DNA from: Takakia lepidozioides | Taxonomy: Eukaryota; Streptophyta; Takakiopsida; Takakiales; Takakiaceae | Assembly (NCBI GenBank): GCA_030704615.1 | Contig: CM060734.1 | Coordinates: forward strand, 9,176,001 to 9,240,000 | Length of the DNA: 64,000 nt | Direction: 5' to 3' | Part shown: positions 55,261-64,000 of the stretch, one piece after another | Layout of the letters: each line of letters starts with the position of its first letter | How positions within the stretch are numbered: the first letter of the stretch is position 1 | Position numbers and translations under genes: made by a program | The notes under the pieces: generated by a model | The model's input: only the letters and a program-made list of their open reading frames with translations | Told to the model about the DNA's origin: nothing | Databases searched by the model: none

Positions 55261-56850
55261 ATGGCCCCCAATATACGAGTTTGCATAACCGAATGCAACC
55301 CGGACAAAGACATCAACCACGATCGTCCAATGGTCTATCTCGGCCCTCGCCTTTCCAACATCTACGCCACACACGGTCGCTTCTTGGGCTGTATCCCTAA
55401 CACTAGGCTCGCCTGGCTGTGGGCGCGATACTCCACTCCAACCACACACCAGCAAACCCTCCAACCCCCCAAACATGATTTTGCTACCGAACTATGCTGG
55501 CTCATAGAACGATGTTACAAAGATACCCCCCCCCCCCCAAAAAAAAAGCCACGCACTCTCAACAGACTAGCCACGGCCAACGCCCATAGCACCATACCTC
55601 ACGACATCCTCACCTTGCTCATCAACTCTTTTCACCTAACTCACTCATACTACTCCAGCCCGCTCACCTGCCCTATGGAGTTACCATCATTTGCCAGCCC
55701 ACACTATAGAGATTGCATCTTCAGTGCCACGGGTACTGCCACTCAGCACACATGGGCTGGCAGAGGTGTTGCCCACCCTCCTCCGGGTACCCCTTTGCAC
55801 GACGCTCTCCAATGGGCCCGTTTCGCCGCTCAATCATCCCCCCATTCCCTCACTATACTCATCCTCACACACAAAAAAACACCTGACAACTCCCACCCCC
55901 TTCTCCGCCTACTAGCAGGGGTTATCCTACTAGCCACAATCGATCCAAACCAACTCAAATATGTACACACCCCGCCTCTCCCCAAATACCTCCGTCACAA
56001 GGAATCATCTCTGACCCTAATCCTTCATGTCCAACACGCCTCCCCCCCCCACGATATTCCAGAGCCCTTCCTGAATCAACTAGACCACATTCTAACTAGG
56101 ACCTACAAAATGAAGGCGGCTGTCCACCACCCTATCTCCCACCACCCACCCACCCTCCCCTGTACCGACCCAACGCTTGCAATTCCCACCCTCAAAATAA
56201 ACAAGGATTGGGGAAGGGCGCGATCACGCCCTCCCCAAACCACACCACCATCACCCACACCTCCTTTACCCTCAATATATAGAACTAAAATCCATCTCAG
56301 ATTCCCCTCATCTAACTCCCACTATACCGTTGGTTCCCTGACCAAGCCTAATGCTGGCTATGGAGTATACCATGCCGCCACTAATACTGGCACTGCTCTA
56401 AGACTTCTTGGCCCTGCCAGTATATTACGAGCGGAACTCATGGCCATATTTGAAGCAATATCCCTCTTGGATGCCCTCCCCCCCCCCCCCCCCCAATACT
56501 ATATATTTACGGATAGTCTCACCTCACTCTTTCTTATCCGGAACCACATTTCCCGCCCATCCTCCCATCACCACCACCCAGACCGCAACCTCATCACAGC
56601 CATCGTCAGCCTTGCTATATCCAAAAACCACCCCATCCACTTCCTCCTGCAGCAAAACTCCATTCTCCTCCGCCTAGGATCACCCTTTCCTGCATGTCCA
56701 TACAATACTCGAGTAGGCAGGGTGAAGTCTTGCAAGGTACCCATTCAGAGTACCCCCTTAATCCCAGATAGGTCATCCGACGGGTTCGACCAAAAAGCTA
56801 TGCTTACACACAAGACTACCCTTCTCCGAAAGCTTCGCGGGGACTACTAA
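55261..56850 (+). CDS. LINE C-terminal protein with RNase H domain
   Basis: A 529-residue uninterrupted frame, the longest in the window. The N-terminal 330 residues are unrecognised. Residues of about 340-460 have VGSLTKPNAGYGVYH, LRAELMAIFEAISLLDAL and YYIFTDSLTSLFLI, matching an RNase HI fold (acidic residues in AEL and TDS). A run of nine or more Pro comes from a C homopolymer at 56479. In LINEs RNase H removes the RNA template. The start at 55261 follows the chromodomain stop by 33 bp, so a one-base or stop-codon break may separate what was one polyprotein. Confidence 0.65.
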   Translation: MAPNIRVCITECNPDKDINHDRPMVYLGPRLSNIYATHGRFLGCIPNTRLAWLWARYSTPTTHQQTLQPPKHDFATELCWLIERCYKDTPPPPKKKPRTLNRLATANAHSTIPHDILTLLINSFHLTHSYYSSPLTCPMELPSFASPHYRDCIFSATGTATQHTWAGRGVAHPPPGTPLHDALQWARFAAQSSPHSLTILILTHKKTPDNSHPLLRLLAGVILLATIDPNQLKYVHTPPLPKYLRHKESSLTLILHVQHASPPHDIPEPFLNQLDHILTRTYKMKAAVHHPISHHPPTLPCTDPTLAIPTLKINKDWGRARSRPPQTTPPSPTPPLPSIYRTKIHLRFPSSNSHYTVGSLTKPNAGYGVYHAATNTGTALRLLGPASILRAELMAIFEAISLLDALPPPPPQYYIFTDSLTSLFLIRNHISRPSSHHHHPDRNLITAIVSLAISKNHPIHFLLQQNSILLRLGSPFPACPYNTRVGRVKSCKVPIQSTPLIPDRSSDGFDQKAMLTHKTTLLRKLRGDY

Positions 56851-56929
56851 ACTTAGATCCGCCCGGAGGAGTTTACTGCACAAGGCTCCTACAGAGGCGC
56901 CGCGAATATCAGATGCTCAGCTCTGCACA

Positions 56930-57410
56930 ACATAGGGATTGAAACGCTTTCAGGAAAAACATAAGATAGTAAAAGATCCGGCATGCGAAACACATCAATC
57001 ATGAAAGATTCACAAATTAAAAAGGCTATCATATACTTTTTTTTATAACTCTTGATACTGGACCAACCTACTGGAATGCGAATAGGAATTAAAAATGTGG
57101 TCAAGACCACAGAGAATAAAGAGATACCATCTATACCTATGTGAAAATTGATGTTTGAATAAGGAAGCCATCGAATGGTTTCCACAAATTGAAATTTGGC
57201 TTGTAGAATTATCGAATTGTATCCAAGAAAAGTGAGAATACAAAAAAGTAATCAAAGAGGTGCACAAACCAATACTTCGTATCAGTCGTATTCTTGAATC
57301 AGGGATAAAAAGTAATAATGCTTCCTAACGGAGGACACGGAATAAGACCATTGAGATTGGAATAAAATGGAGCTAAAAATTGTAAGTTTACTCTTCTTCC
57401 AATAGATCCC
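56930..57410 (-). pseudogene. nad4: nad4 exon 1 (NADH dehydrogenase subunit 4), NUMT copy
   Basis: WLPYSNINFHIGIDGISLF and SSIKSYKKKYMIAFLICESF are unmistakable nad4 (proton-pumping subunit of complex I). Codons read Arg, Pro or Ser where Cys, Leu or Phe are conserved (for example IRIPVGW and LLLSYVFPESVSIPM), as expected of unedited C-to-U sites. Frame shifts lie near 57190 and 57315. The frame ends after SIPM-TT and is followed by GTGCAG, where a group II intron would start. Confidence 0.88.
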
Positions 57411-57419
57411 GAGGACGCA

Positions 57420-58015
57420 GCTCTCTTCGCAGGCCGCGGTCTACATCTCTTCTCGGCTTTCCAGCCATAGCGGCCCTATGATGCGTACATCACCCCGCAC
57501 TTATATACATAACGCCCGTAACAATTGCATAATTGGATGGGCTTTTGTATGCACATACTATGTAATTGCATGCTTCGCCCTTCGCTGCTTTGCCCAACGC
57601 TTCAAGGCCTGCTACTATGACCGAACGGACCCAGTCAAAGCTGGGGGGATAAGAAAAAACCAATTAATGGGTTATTTATTTATTTATTTTATTATTATTA
57701 TTTTCCGTTCTATGTTTCTTTCGTTTTCTCCCCTCCGACCCTCGATCTATCATTCCATCATTCCAACCTTTACTTCCTCCTTCCCCCTCCTCGGATTCCC
57801 TATAGTATAGGCCCGAACCAATCCCGTGCTGAGGACTCATTTTTTCAAGACTCATCGTAGATGAACTGCAAAGCGTAGCTTGGGCTCCAAGAAGAATTTT
57901 TTTTTTTTTTTTTCGCTCGTCAGGCTTCGGGCCTCGGCCCTCCCTCCCAGCGGAGCTGATAAAAGGGCGTAGCACCGGCTTATCATTGCGTCCCTTGAAG
58001 TTTTGTGGTATTATA
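57420..58015. other. nad5-nad4 mitochondrial spacer
   Basis: Non-coding, with GC-richer and T-rich stretches (T run at 57898-57913). It separates nad5 from nad4, the order of the ancestral nad5-nad4-nad2 cluster. Nothing else recognised. Confidence 0.5.
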
Positions 58016-58225
58016 CGAGGAAGTTTGGAAGTAAAGTAAAGTATGACGCCTCCCGAAGGGAGCGTAACTTATGGTGTCACTTGACCCCGAAGGGCTACTG
58101 CCTTCCAGCAGGAAGGTGGACACCTTCATGACACACCAGACGGTGGTTTGAACCCACAACCACATCCAACGTGGTATGTGCCCATTACCACTGGGCTACA
58201 TGCTGATTGTCCGAGGAAGTTTGGA
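58016..58225 (-). mobile_element. tRNA-derived SINE with 14-bp target duplication
   Basis: Element body 58030-58211. On the minus strand it starts with a pol III promoter: A box TAGCCCAGTGG (about 58198-58188) and B box GGTTCAAACC (about 58155-58146). The tail is built of TTTAC repeats. The direct repeat CGAGGAAGTTTGGA flanks it at 58016-58029 and 58212-58225. Inserted just downstream of nad5 in the NUMT, after transfer to the nucleus. Confidence 0.88.
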
Positions 58226-58228
58226 CCT

Positions 58229-58815
58229 TTGGTTCGCGCTAATGTCTTTTTCAAAACGGATAAATAGAAAACTCACTATGTAAATACAATACAATCGATT
58301 ATTTACCCGAAAAGAAATAGAATCCCACAGACCTATTATGGTAATAAATATGGTTGAGCCAATCGACATCACAGAAGCATAACGATAAACAAAACCACTT
58401 TGAAGTTTACTGATTTGCTTGGCTAATTTTTGAAATATGTACAAAATCCCATAAGGCCCCAAGATTTCAATAGTACCTTATCTAAAGCTTTAAATGAGAC
58501 TTCGTATCCAAGATGCAAAAACGATCGAACTATAAGGTCATTAAAAACTTTATCAAAAAACCAGCGCTTATTTAAAAAAACAATATAGTCGATTACCCAA
58601 AGTACTAGTTTTCGAAGCGAAAATGAATTGATTTGCTACAAAATTTATATTATACGCCACAAAAGCACCTAAAGTACTAAACAAAATAGGAATTAGTTTG
58701 ATAATTGTTGGAGTAGCAAACTCGGATTCGGCAATAATTTCATTTTTGGGCACTATGAAAAGGGAATTAGCCCGAAAATTGGTACCTAAACCAATCATCG
58801 TATTGGTCCCTAAGC
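58229..58815 (-). pseudogene. nad5: nad5 3' part, NUMT copy
   Basis: [20 protein letters not shown] and KQISKLQSGFVYRYASVM are nad5, the large antiporter-like subunit of complex I. An extra T near 58570 and a missing A near 58477 shift the frame. GTNFRANS has Arg where Trp is conserved and [10 protein letters not shown] has Ser for Leu, both C-to-U type differences. The reading passes EKDISAN into CAA (58231-58229), which editing would turn into the stop UAA. The 5' two thirds are missing. Confidence 0.88.
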
Positions 58816-58829
58816 CGTTCCATTGCTGG

Positions 58830-59079
58830 AACGGCTTGGCTTCAAAACCATACGTGAGGCTTCCGCTTCCTGAGAACTCATCAATTGTTGTAACTCTGAA
58901 AGAAGGGCTTCGCTTCGCGCATCAAAAGTAGCTTTTAAAGTTTCACCAAAGGTTTTTTGACTAAATATAACAAAACCTTCAAAACTTAAAGCTACAATAA
59001 CTTCTTTGTTATAAATTGAGATTTGTTTTGAACTTGAAACACTAGAAATTGAAATAGCAAATATAACCAATTCGCGCAT
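58830..59079 (-). pseudogene. atp4: atp4 (ymf39, ATP synthase peripheral stalk), truncated NUMT copy
   Basis: The start [20 protein letters not shown] is that of plant atp4. [25 protein letters not shown] follows. After about 80 residues the match stops at a junction near 58815-58830, beside a small inverted repeat (CCGTTCCA and TGGAACGG, 58814-58833). nad5 sequence follows directly. Confidence 0.85.
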
Positions 59080-59597
59080 TCGTATTTTTCTTCTTTCTTG
59101 GTCCGTTCTTGATATTCACCTAGAGTGTTCATTTGTCCGCGTAAGACATATATTTTGTTAAGAGCGGTGGTTTGACGTGAAGCTAGAGAAGTGGTATGAT
59201 AAGTAGAGGGACTCAAGGTTGAGGGTGCGTTTTTTCTTATCACTTGTGGGACACTGATCTCTCCCAAGGAACATACATAAGATTTATTCATTCGTTTCGA
59301 TTGATTGGCATTTAAGCTTTTTACCATTCCGTTACACCACTTGGATGCTCCAGATACACTCGAGTACGGATAAGATATACTGGTGTCAAAGCATTTTTTG
59401 AGAACTACATCTTGTTCAACACTGTAATCGCTCAGCTCCATGCCTACATTTTGGTGCGAAATCAACAATTTTCGTGGTTTGAGAATGCAACTTATTTTGG
59501 GTGATCCATCATTATATAATAACACATGAAAAGTCATATAAAACACACATAACCGAACAAACTGCGTCAAATACATAAATTGATCTAGTTGAGGAAT
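58992..59597 (-). pseudogene. atp8: atp8 (ymf19, ATP synthase subunit 8), NUMT copy
   Basis: PQLDQFMYLTQFVRLCVFY, then CILKPRKLLISHQNVG and the Cys/Trp-containing GASKWCNGMV block identify plant atp8. The expected initiator Met reads ATT (59597-59595). Otherwise the frame is open through 58992, overlapping the atp4 start, the usual close spacing. Membrane subunit of the ATP synthase F0 sector. Confidence 0.85.
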
Positions 59598-59599
59598 TT

Positions 59600-60087
59600 T
59601 TTTTAACTTCTTTTTTCCCGATTCAAATACTTATTGAATCACGAGAGAAAAAAACAAATTTTCTTCTCTGAGCCCTTAATAATGCTAAAGCTCTTTGGGT
59701 TTGGATGAAACCTGCCAAACAGGCTGCAAGTTTCTGAAGGAAATTGGAGACGGAAAGATTCCTACAAAAAATAGAGCCATGACGGATTTTTAATTTTTTA
59801 ATTTTTAATTAGCGTTCTACATAATACAGAGCGAACACCACGATTGGTTCGGGGAGTCTGGACGGAAATATATATATGTGTGTGTGTGTGTTAACTAGAA
59901 GTCATATTTCCACTCCTCCCCATTCCATTACCGAGGTCATGAGTGTCCGCGTGGGCATAGCCCCCGCATTACCGGAGGCGTGGGGCGATGAGAAATCGCT
60001 TGTAGTTACGCACTAATTGGTCATTTCCATGACATCTTTTCTTTGAACCCAGTTTTTAGTTGCTCTGCGTTAACACACCAAAAAACC
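59600..60087. other. Mitochondrial spacer between atp8 and rps1
   Basis: AT-rich, with TATATATGTGTGTGTGTG microsatellite at about 59870-59892. No gene recognised. Confidence 0.45.
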
Positions 60088-60903
60088 CTAATTCTTTGCC
60101 CGGCCTTGGTCCTTGAGTTTAAATACGTTGTTTGTGGTGAATCGTTTCGCATGTTCACGCGTTTTCTCAGTGCAGGCTCGAGGCTTTGGGCCTAAGCGCT
60201 TCAAGCTTCGTTTGGTCTTCTGGGTCGTACGAACCATGGGAAGAGAGCTGTAATTTTTACTTTTATTTTTTCCGATTATTTCATATCTACAAAAAAATGT
60301 GGTTTTTTTCGTGTTTCGCAAGTGTTTTCGCTTTGCGCCTAAACGCTTTATTTGTTGTTCTTGATGCGGTTTTGCCGGCGAAGAATAATCTATTTTTCCA
60401 TCACCAATCTCTTTTACCACGATATTGCCGATTTTCGAGTTCATGTTCAAAATGGAGGAGATTCTCCATTGACTATGAAAGACTTTTCTACTTCTGCGAG
60501 GACTCTTTGGAGAAGAAGCTATATGACCTGCGATTGCTACGGCATAACCTCATTTGACTGAATTCAAAATAAAACCTTTGACCAAATTATGCTGGTCACT
60601 TCGTCAAATTTTTGTTAGTTCAGTCCGAACTAGTTTGCTTTTACATTTCCTTTCCAACCGTTCTGGCAAAAGCATCTTTGGTTCACCAAACACTTCCACA
60701 TCTTTAATTCCCAAAACAAACCTTGCTTGCTTGGGGATTGGCACTCTTTTCAGCTCATGTTGGAAACAAATTATTGGAGTCTTCAGTCCTGTATCCACCA
60801 ATACCATGTCTTGTTGTAATTTTTTCACTGAACATTGTATAGCGCTTCCGCGTAATGGATTCAAACTAGAATTATATTTGGGAAACGATTGGGTAAAGCT
60901 CGT
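60088..60903 (-). pseudogene. rps1: rps1 (mitochondrial ribosomal protein S1), NUMT copy
   Basis: LRGSAIQCSVKKLQQDMVLVD, GLKTPIICFQHELKRVPIPK and EVFGEPKMLLPERLE in the N-terminal half, and SKIGNIVVKEIGDGKIDYSS in the C-terminal half, are one frame of 272 codons, the usual rps1 length. The initiator is ACG (60903-60901), needing a C-to-U change. Two in-frame TGA codons lie in the middle (about 60598 and 60549): either decay, or U-to-C editing sites as known in ferns, hornworts and some lycophytes. Confidence 0.85.
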
Positions 60904-60949
60904 TTTACTTTTTCATTTTCTTTCATTATTTCTTAACTGATTTGTTTGC

Positions 60950-61354
60950 ACATAGAGGCCTTCGGACCACTCTGCACCCTCATAATCAGTTTCATGAGGA
61001 ATGCAATTACATAGTAATTGCTAGAGAGTGGGGCGAAATTTGGGCTGCAAAAAAATAAAAAATAGTGGCTTTGCCCTCTGCCTTCACGGGCAGAGAGTTG
61101 CCCCCTGTCACATAATTGTACGTGATAGTTTCGCATCATACGGCTCTCTGCTCAAAGCTACGGAAAAAAAGTATATATTGTTTTTCTGTTGATATAATCA
61201 ATTTTTTGGTTGGCCTATCTCGCCAAGAAAGAGTCCGATACCGTCGCCGCGTAAATGAACACGCGGCTCTTCACCGGTTAGGCCTGAGGGGGGCTGCGAA
61301 GCCTGCGGCCTTTCATTCATTTCCTATAATTTTTGCACCAAAAGTCCAATAAAT
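60950..61354. other. Mitochondrial spacer, no gene
   Basis: Non-coding. Contains a hairpin-forming CTCTGCC and GGGCAGAG pair near 61076-61096. Confidence 0.4.
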
Positions 61355-61425
61355 GGCTAAGTAACATATAGGTAATGTATTGGATTGCAAATCCTAGAAA
61401 GATGGTTCAAATACGTCCTTAGCCT
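61355..61425 (+). tRNA. trnC: trnC(GCA)-like, NUMT copy, probably a pseudogene
   Basis: The cloverleaf has acceptor GGCTAAG/CTTAGCC, anticodon GCA in TTGCAAA, and a T loop TTCAAAT. It is very close to plant mitochondrial trnC. A mismatch in the T stem (GATGG against ACGTC) suggests decay. Confidence 0.8.
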
Positions 61426-62138
61426 ACTTTACAATTAGACCGCTCCCGCAGAAGTGCCGACCTATTATTTATCCAAGGCCAAAAACCTTGATCAACCTTT
61501 GTACTTACCCACCATCTGCAATGCAGACTAAGCGTGACGGTACGAGCAACAACCGGCTAAGCGCCCGCGGCCAAAAAGAAAGGTATACCTTTTTTCTTTC
61601 GAATCAAGGCTAGGTTGTGTTTCAGACTTACTCCATAAGGTTGCTTCTTCTCCTGGAGAAGAAGCAAAATGAATGATATGTATATATATATATATATATA
61701 TATGTTGCTTTGCGTGTCCTTGTTCACCCACATCACGTGGGGTTTGGAAGCCGACTCCCAACAGCAAAGCTATGATTTAGGTTAACCAAGGGACTATGAA
61801 TTCGTTATGAATAAAACTCCCCCGGGGACAATAATATATGTAGTCATTGTCCCAGTAACAATAATCAGGTTACAACCCATAAAAACAAAAAATGATTAAG
61901 GTTGAGAGGCCGAATCGTCTCAGATGCCCCACTGAAGAGTACGTTCCTGAAATAGTAACAAACTAAGGTGGACGAAAAAAATATATATTATATATATTTT
62001 TCGTGAAGCGGCCCCCGCTTGCTTTTGTTCAAAGCCACCGGGAGATCGACCTTCAGACCACTTTCCCTCGGGAGAAGAAACAATATTTAGTCTCCGAGCT
62101 CCTTAGAGATGCTTGAATCTAAAGCTTCACTATATTGC
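61426..62138. other. Mitochondrial spacer, no gene
   Basis: Non-coding. TA microsatellite at about 61679-61703. Short TATATAT runs near 61980-62000. Confidence 0.45.
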
Positions 62139-62211
62139 ATTTAGAAGTGGATTCGAACCACTGACACAAGGATTTTCAGTCATTTGCTCTAACCACCTGA
62201 GCTATCTAAAC
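62139..62211 (-). tRNA. trnF: trnF(GAA)-like, NUMT copy
   Basis: Reads GTTTAGA at the acceptor 5' side paired to TCTAAAT, D arm GCTC/GAGC, anticodon GAA in CTGAAAA, T arm AGTGG-TTCGAAT-CCACT. Close to plant mitochondrial trnF. One mismatch in the anticodon stem (AATGA against TCCTT). Confidence 0.85.
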
Positions 62212-62228
62212 AAAAATAAAAAGGAAAT

Positions 62229-62890
62229 ACGTACAATTCTAATTTGTTGGTTATTCAAAATTACTAAGTACAAACGCATATCTGGGCCAACGCATATCTG
62301 GGCCATCGGATACCTACTTCCGATTTTCATGGATATTTATATGGATTTAGAAATGAAATGGCTATTATTGATTTAGAAAAGACACTTATTTGTTTACAAA
62401 TGGCTTGTAATTTGATTGAATCTATCATCCGTGCGAAATGCCATTTATTATTGGTGAATATCAATCCGGGATATAATAAAATAATTCAACGGATGGCAAG
62501 AAAATCAAATCAAAGCTATATCAATCATAAATGGATTGGGGTTTTTTTGACCAATTGGAGACATATGAAAAATGTACAAAAACACTTTCAAGATTTCTCT
62601 GCGCATTCCAATTTTCAAGACGCCTCTACATCTTCGCTTTTCGATTCTTTTCCACGTTTCAGAAAGATGCAAAAATGTTTTGAAGGAATTGTGACACACG
62701 TATTCCAGATTGTTTAGTAATAATGAATGCAAATCAAAATTCCATGGCTATACTTGAAGATAATCAATTACAAATACCTATTGTATCTTTGGTGGATTTT
62801 AATATTCCAAACAGATTACAAAAATTAATAACTTATCTCATTCCAGTGAATGATGATTCTATACAGTTTGTATATCTATTTCGTAATTAG
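62229..62890 (+). pseudogene. rps2: rps2 (mitochondrial ribosomal protein S2), NUMT copy
   Basis: MAIIDLEKTLICLQMACNLI, NQSYINHKWIGVFLTNW and FPRFRKMQKCFEGIVTH identify rps2, ending in CGT-AAT-TAG at 62890. The initiator reads ACG (62229-62231), again a C-to-U type start. A one-base loss near 62265, a 16-bp tandem duplication (ACGCATATCTGGGCCA, 62274-62305) and a one-base loss near 62701 break the frame. Confidence 0.87.
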
Positions 62891-63074
62891 GTTACGAAAA
62901 TAGTCATTCTTTCACAAAGTGCTTGGCCGCTCCCGCGAAAACCTTCAAGTGGAGGCCACAGGGCGTAGCTTTTGAGAATATGAATATATATATATATATA
63001 TATAGGTTTTTTTTAATCATTTACAAAAAAAACTTTCCCGGTATTTATTTATTCCATTTGCAACATCAATCAAC

Positions 63075-63195
63075 GAAAGTAACTATAGGTTGAGAACTGT
63101 CACTATAGGTTGGGAACACTAACTATAATATGGGAATGGTAACTATCCAATAGAAACGGTCACTATCCGATAGGAACGGTCATTGTAGGCTGGGA
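63075..63195. repeat. Short tandem repeat, about 22-24 bp units
   Basis: Five or six degenerate units of the type AACTATAGGTTGGGAACxGTC, for example CACTATCCGATAGGAACGGT. Confidence 0.7.
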
Positions 63196-63219
63196 ACATA
63201 GTGACATATAAAGACAATA

Positions 63220-63760
63220 TATGGCTTTTGGAGGATTTTCAAGGGCATTTGGAGGATTGTTTGGGGGATCTTTGGGGTCCTTTGAGGAGCTTTTGGTAGA
63301 CACTCTGAGGAGCTTTTGTAGGACACTTTGAATAGCTCTTGAAAGAATGTTTGGAGGACTCTTTGGGGTCCTTGAAGGCCAATATTTAGCAAGTCTTTGG
63401 AGCCTTTAGAGGGCTGTTTGGAGGACTATTTGGGGTCCTTGAAGGCTAGTTTTTGGCAAGTCTTTGGAGTCTTTGGAGGACCATTTGGAGGACTGTTTGG
63501 GGTCTTTGGAGGACCATTTGGAGGACTATTTGGGGTCCTTGGAGGCCAATATTTGGCGAGCTTGAGGAGTCTTTGGCGACTTGTGTGACGGACTATTTGG
63601 GGTCCTCGAGGGCCAAGTTTTGGCAGGCTCTTGGGGACTTGGTGTACTGTTTGGAGTACCATTGTCCAAGCTTTGGGAGCCTTAGTGAGATTGTTTGAGA
63701 GACATCTTGAGGGCTCTTAGAGAGTTATTTGAGAGATCCTTGAAAGGTCTTGTCTATTGC
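63220..63760. repeat. Minisatellite of TTTGGAGGAC / TTTGGGGTC units
   Basis: About 540 bp built from TTTGGAGGACTATTTGGGGT, CCTTGAAGGCCAATATTTGG and CAAGTCTTTGGAG, forming higher-order units of about 60-90 bp. Translations are low-complexity, so no gene is called. Confidence 0.8.
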
Positions 63761-64000
63761 TTTAGCAAGAGAGTGTGGAGATAGGATAGTGGGATGAGAG
63801 CATGCTGTGATAGGAATTGCTTTAGTCTCTTCCTTGTAGTCTTCCACCCTCTCTGTAGGCCAAAACCTTTCTGTAGGTGGAGGCAAGAGTCAGTCCGGGT
63901 TTGGGCTGGGGTGTCTTGCAGGAGCGACACTGTGGAGTGTTTTTGGTGTGGGGGAGTTACTGTTTTGATTTTCTTGTGTTTGGATCCCCTCCACACCTGC
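63761..64000. other. Non-coding end of window
   Basis: Nothing recognised. Confidence 0.4.

Larger units (their letters stand above)
56900..62990. other. Nuclear insert of mitochondrial DNA (NUMT)
   Basis: Holds nad4, nad5, atp4, atp8 and rps1 on the minus strand, trnC on plus, trnF on minus and rps2 on plus, all plant-type mitochondrial. Single-base frame shifts in nad4, nad5 and rps2, stem mismatches in both tRNAs, a truncated atp4 joined to a headless nad5, and a SINE insertion show it no longer lies in a mitochondrial genome. Sites that need C-to-U editing are still C, so transfer was through DNA and not edited RNA. Flanked by a LINE and by minisatellites. Confidence 0.88.

Noticed and set aside
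56900-62990. Genuine mitochondrial chromosome or chimeric contig
   Set aside because: Frame shifts in several genes, tRNA stem mismatches and a SINE with target duplication argue for a nuclear insert, though an assembly check would be decisive.
63426-63698. Short Trp/Gly and Pro-rich open frames
   Set aside because: Direct translations of the minisatellite on both strands.

Overview
This is plant nuclear DNA, almost entirely transposable elements and dead sequence. No ordinary host gene could be identified with confidence. Many genes contain GT-AG introns. The window also holds a decayed 6 kb block of mitochondrial DNA (about 56.9-63.0 kb). Its reading frames carry the marks of heavy C-to-U organellar RNA editing: ACG where rps1 and rps2 should start, CAA where nad5 should stop, and many Pro/Ser/Arg codons where Leu/Phe/Trp/Cys are conserved. 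Two in-frame TGA codons in rps1 could also be U-to-C sites. Retained rps1 and rps2, heavy editing and a possible vascular-type nad4 intron point to a fern or lycophyte, with a hornwort less likely. The species cannot be named from sequence alone.

Layout. (1) 0.5-0.7 kb: a MITE. (2) 1.3-8.15 kb: a damaged Mutator-like element (copy A) with a transposase on the minus strand and a ParB-domain gene on the plus strand. (3) 8.2-8.8 kb and 24.6-25.5 kb: the C-terminal, methyltransferase-like half of the same kind of gene, in inverted orientation and split by a 15.8 kb CACTA element (8782-24619, 3-bp target duplication AGT). (4) Inside the CACTA, 9548-20444: a Ty3/gypsy retrotransposon that encodes a C5-cytosine DNA methyltransferase between protease and reverse transcriptase and a PHD finger after integrase. 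(5) 27.5-30.1 kb plus 41.45-41.55 kb: an inverted fragment of the same retrotransposon's 5' region, split by (6) a nearly complete Mutator-like element (copy B, 30110-41454, 11-bp target duplication). (7) 41.6-50.1 kb: pieces of a chromovirus, a second Ty3/gypsy element, an unrecognised coiled-coil gene and a third transposase fragment. (8) 50.2-56.9 kb: a C-rich LINE with RNase H and a chromodomain. (9) 56.9-63.0 kb: the mitochondrial insert (nad4, nad5, atp4, atp8, rps1, trnC, trnF, rps2), itself hit by a tRNA-derived SINE. (10) 63.0-63.8 kb: minisatellites.

The most unusual system is the two-gene Mutator-like element. Divergent genes encode a transposase (WRKY/GCM-type zinc finger, DDE-like core, SWIM finger) and a spliced protein joining a ParB/sulfiredoxin-fold domain to a beta-class amino-methyltransferase-like domain with altered catalytic motifs. 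Both copies carry arrays of palindromes in the same two introns (9 in A, 11 in B). The palindromes share the core CGTCAACG but have outer arms specific to each copy. That is what would be expected if the ParB-like protein binds its own element at parS-like sites and the sites evolve in concert. This function is inference; the gene structures and palindromes are visible in the sequence.

Most coding regions here carry single-base frameshifts. Real decay and assembly error cannot be told apart from the sequence alone.
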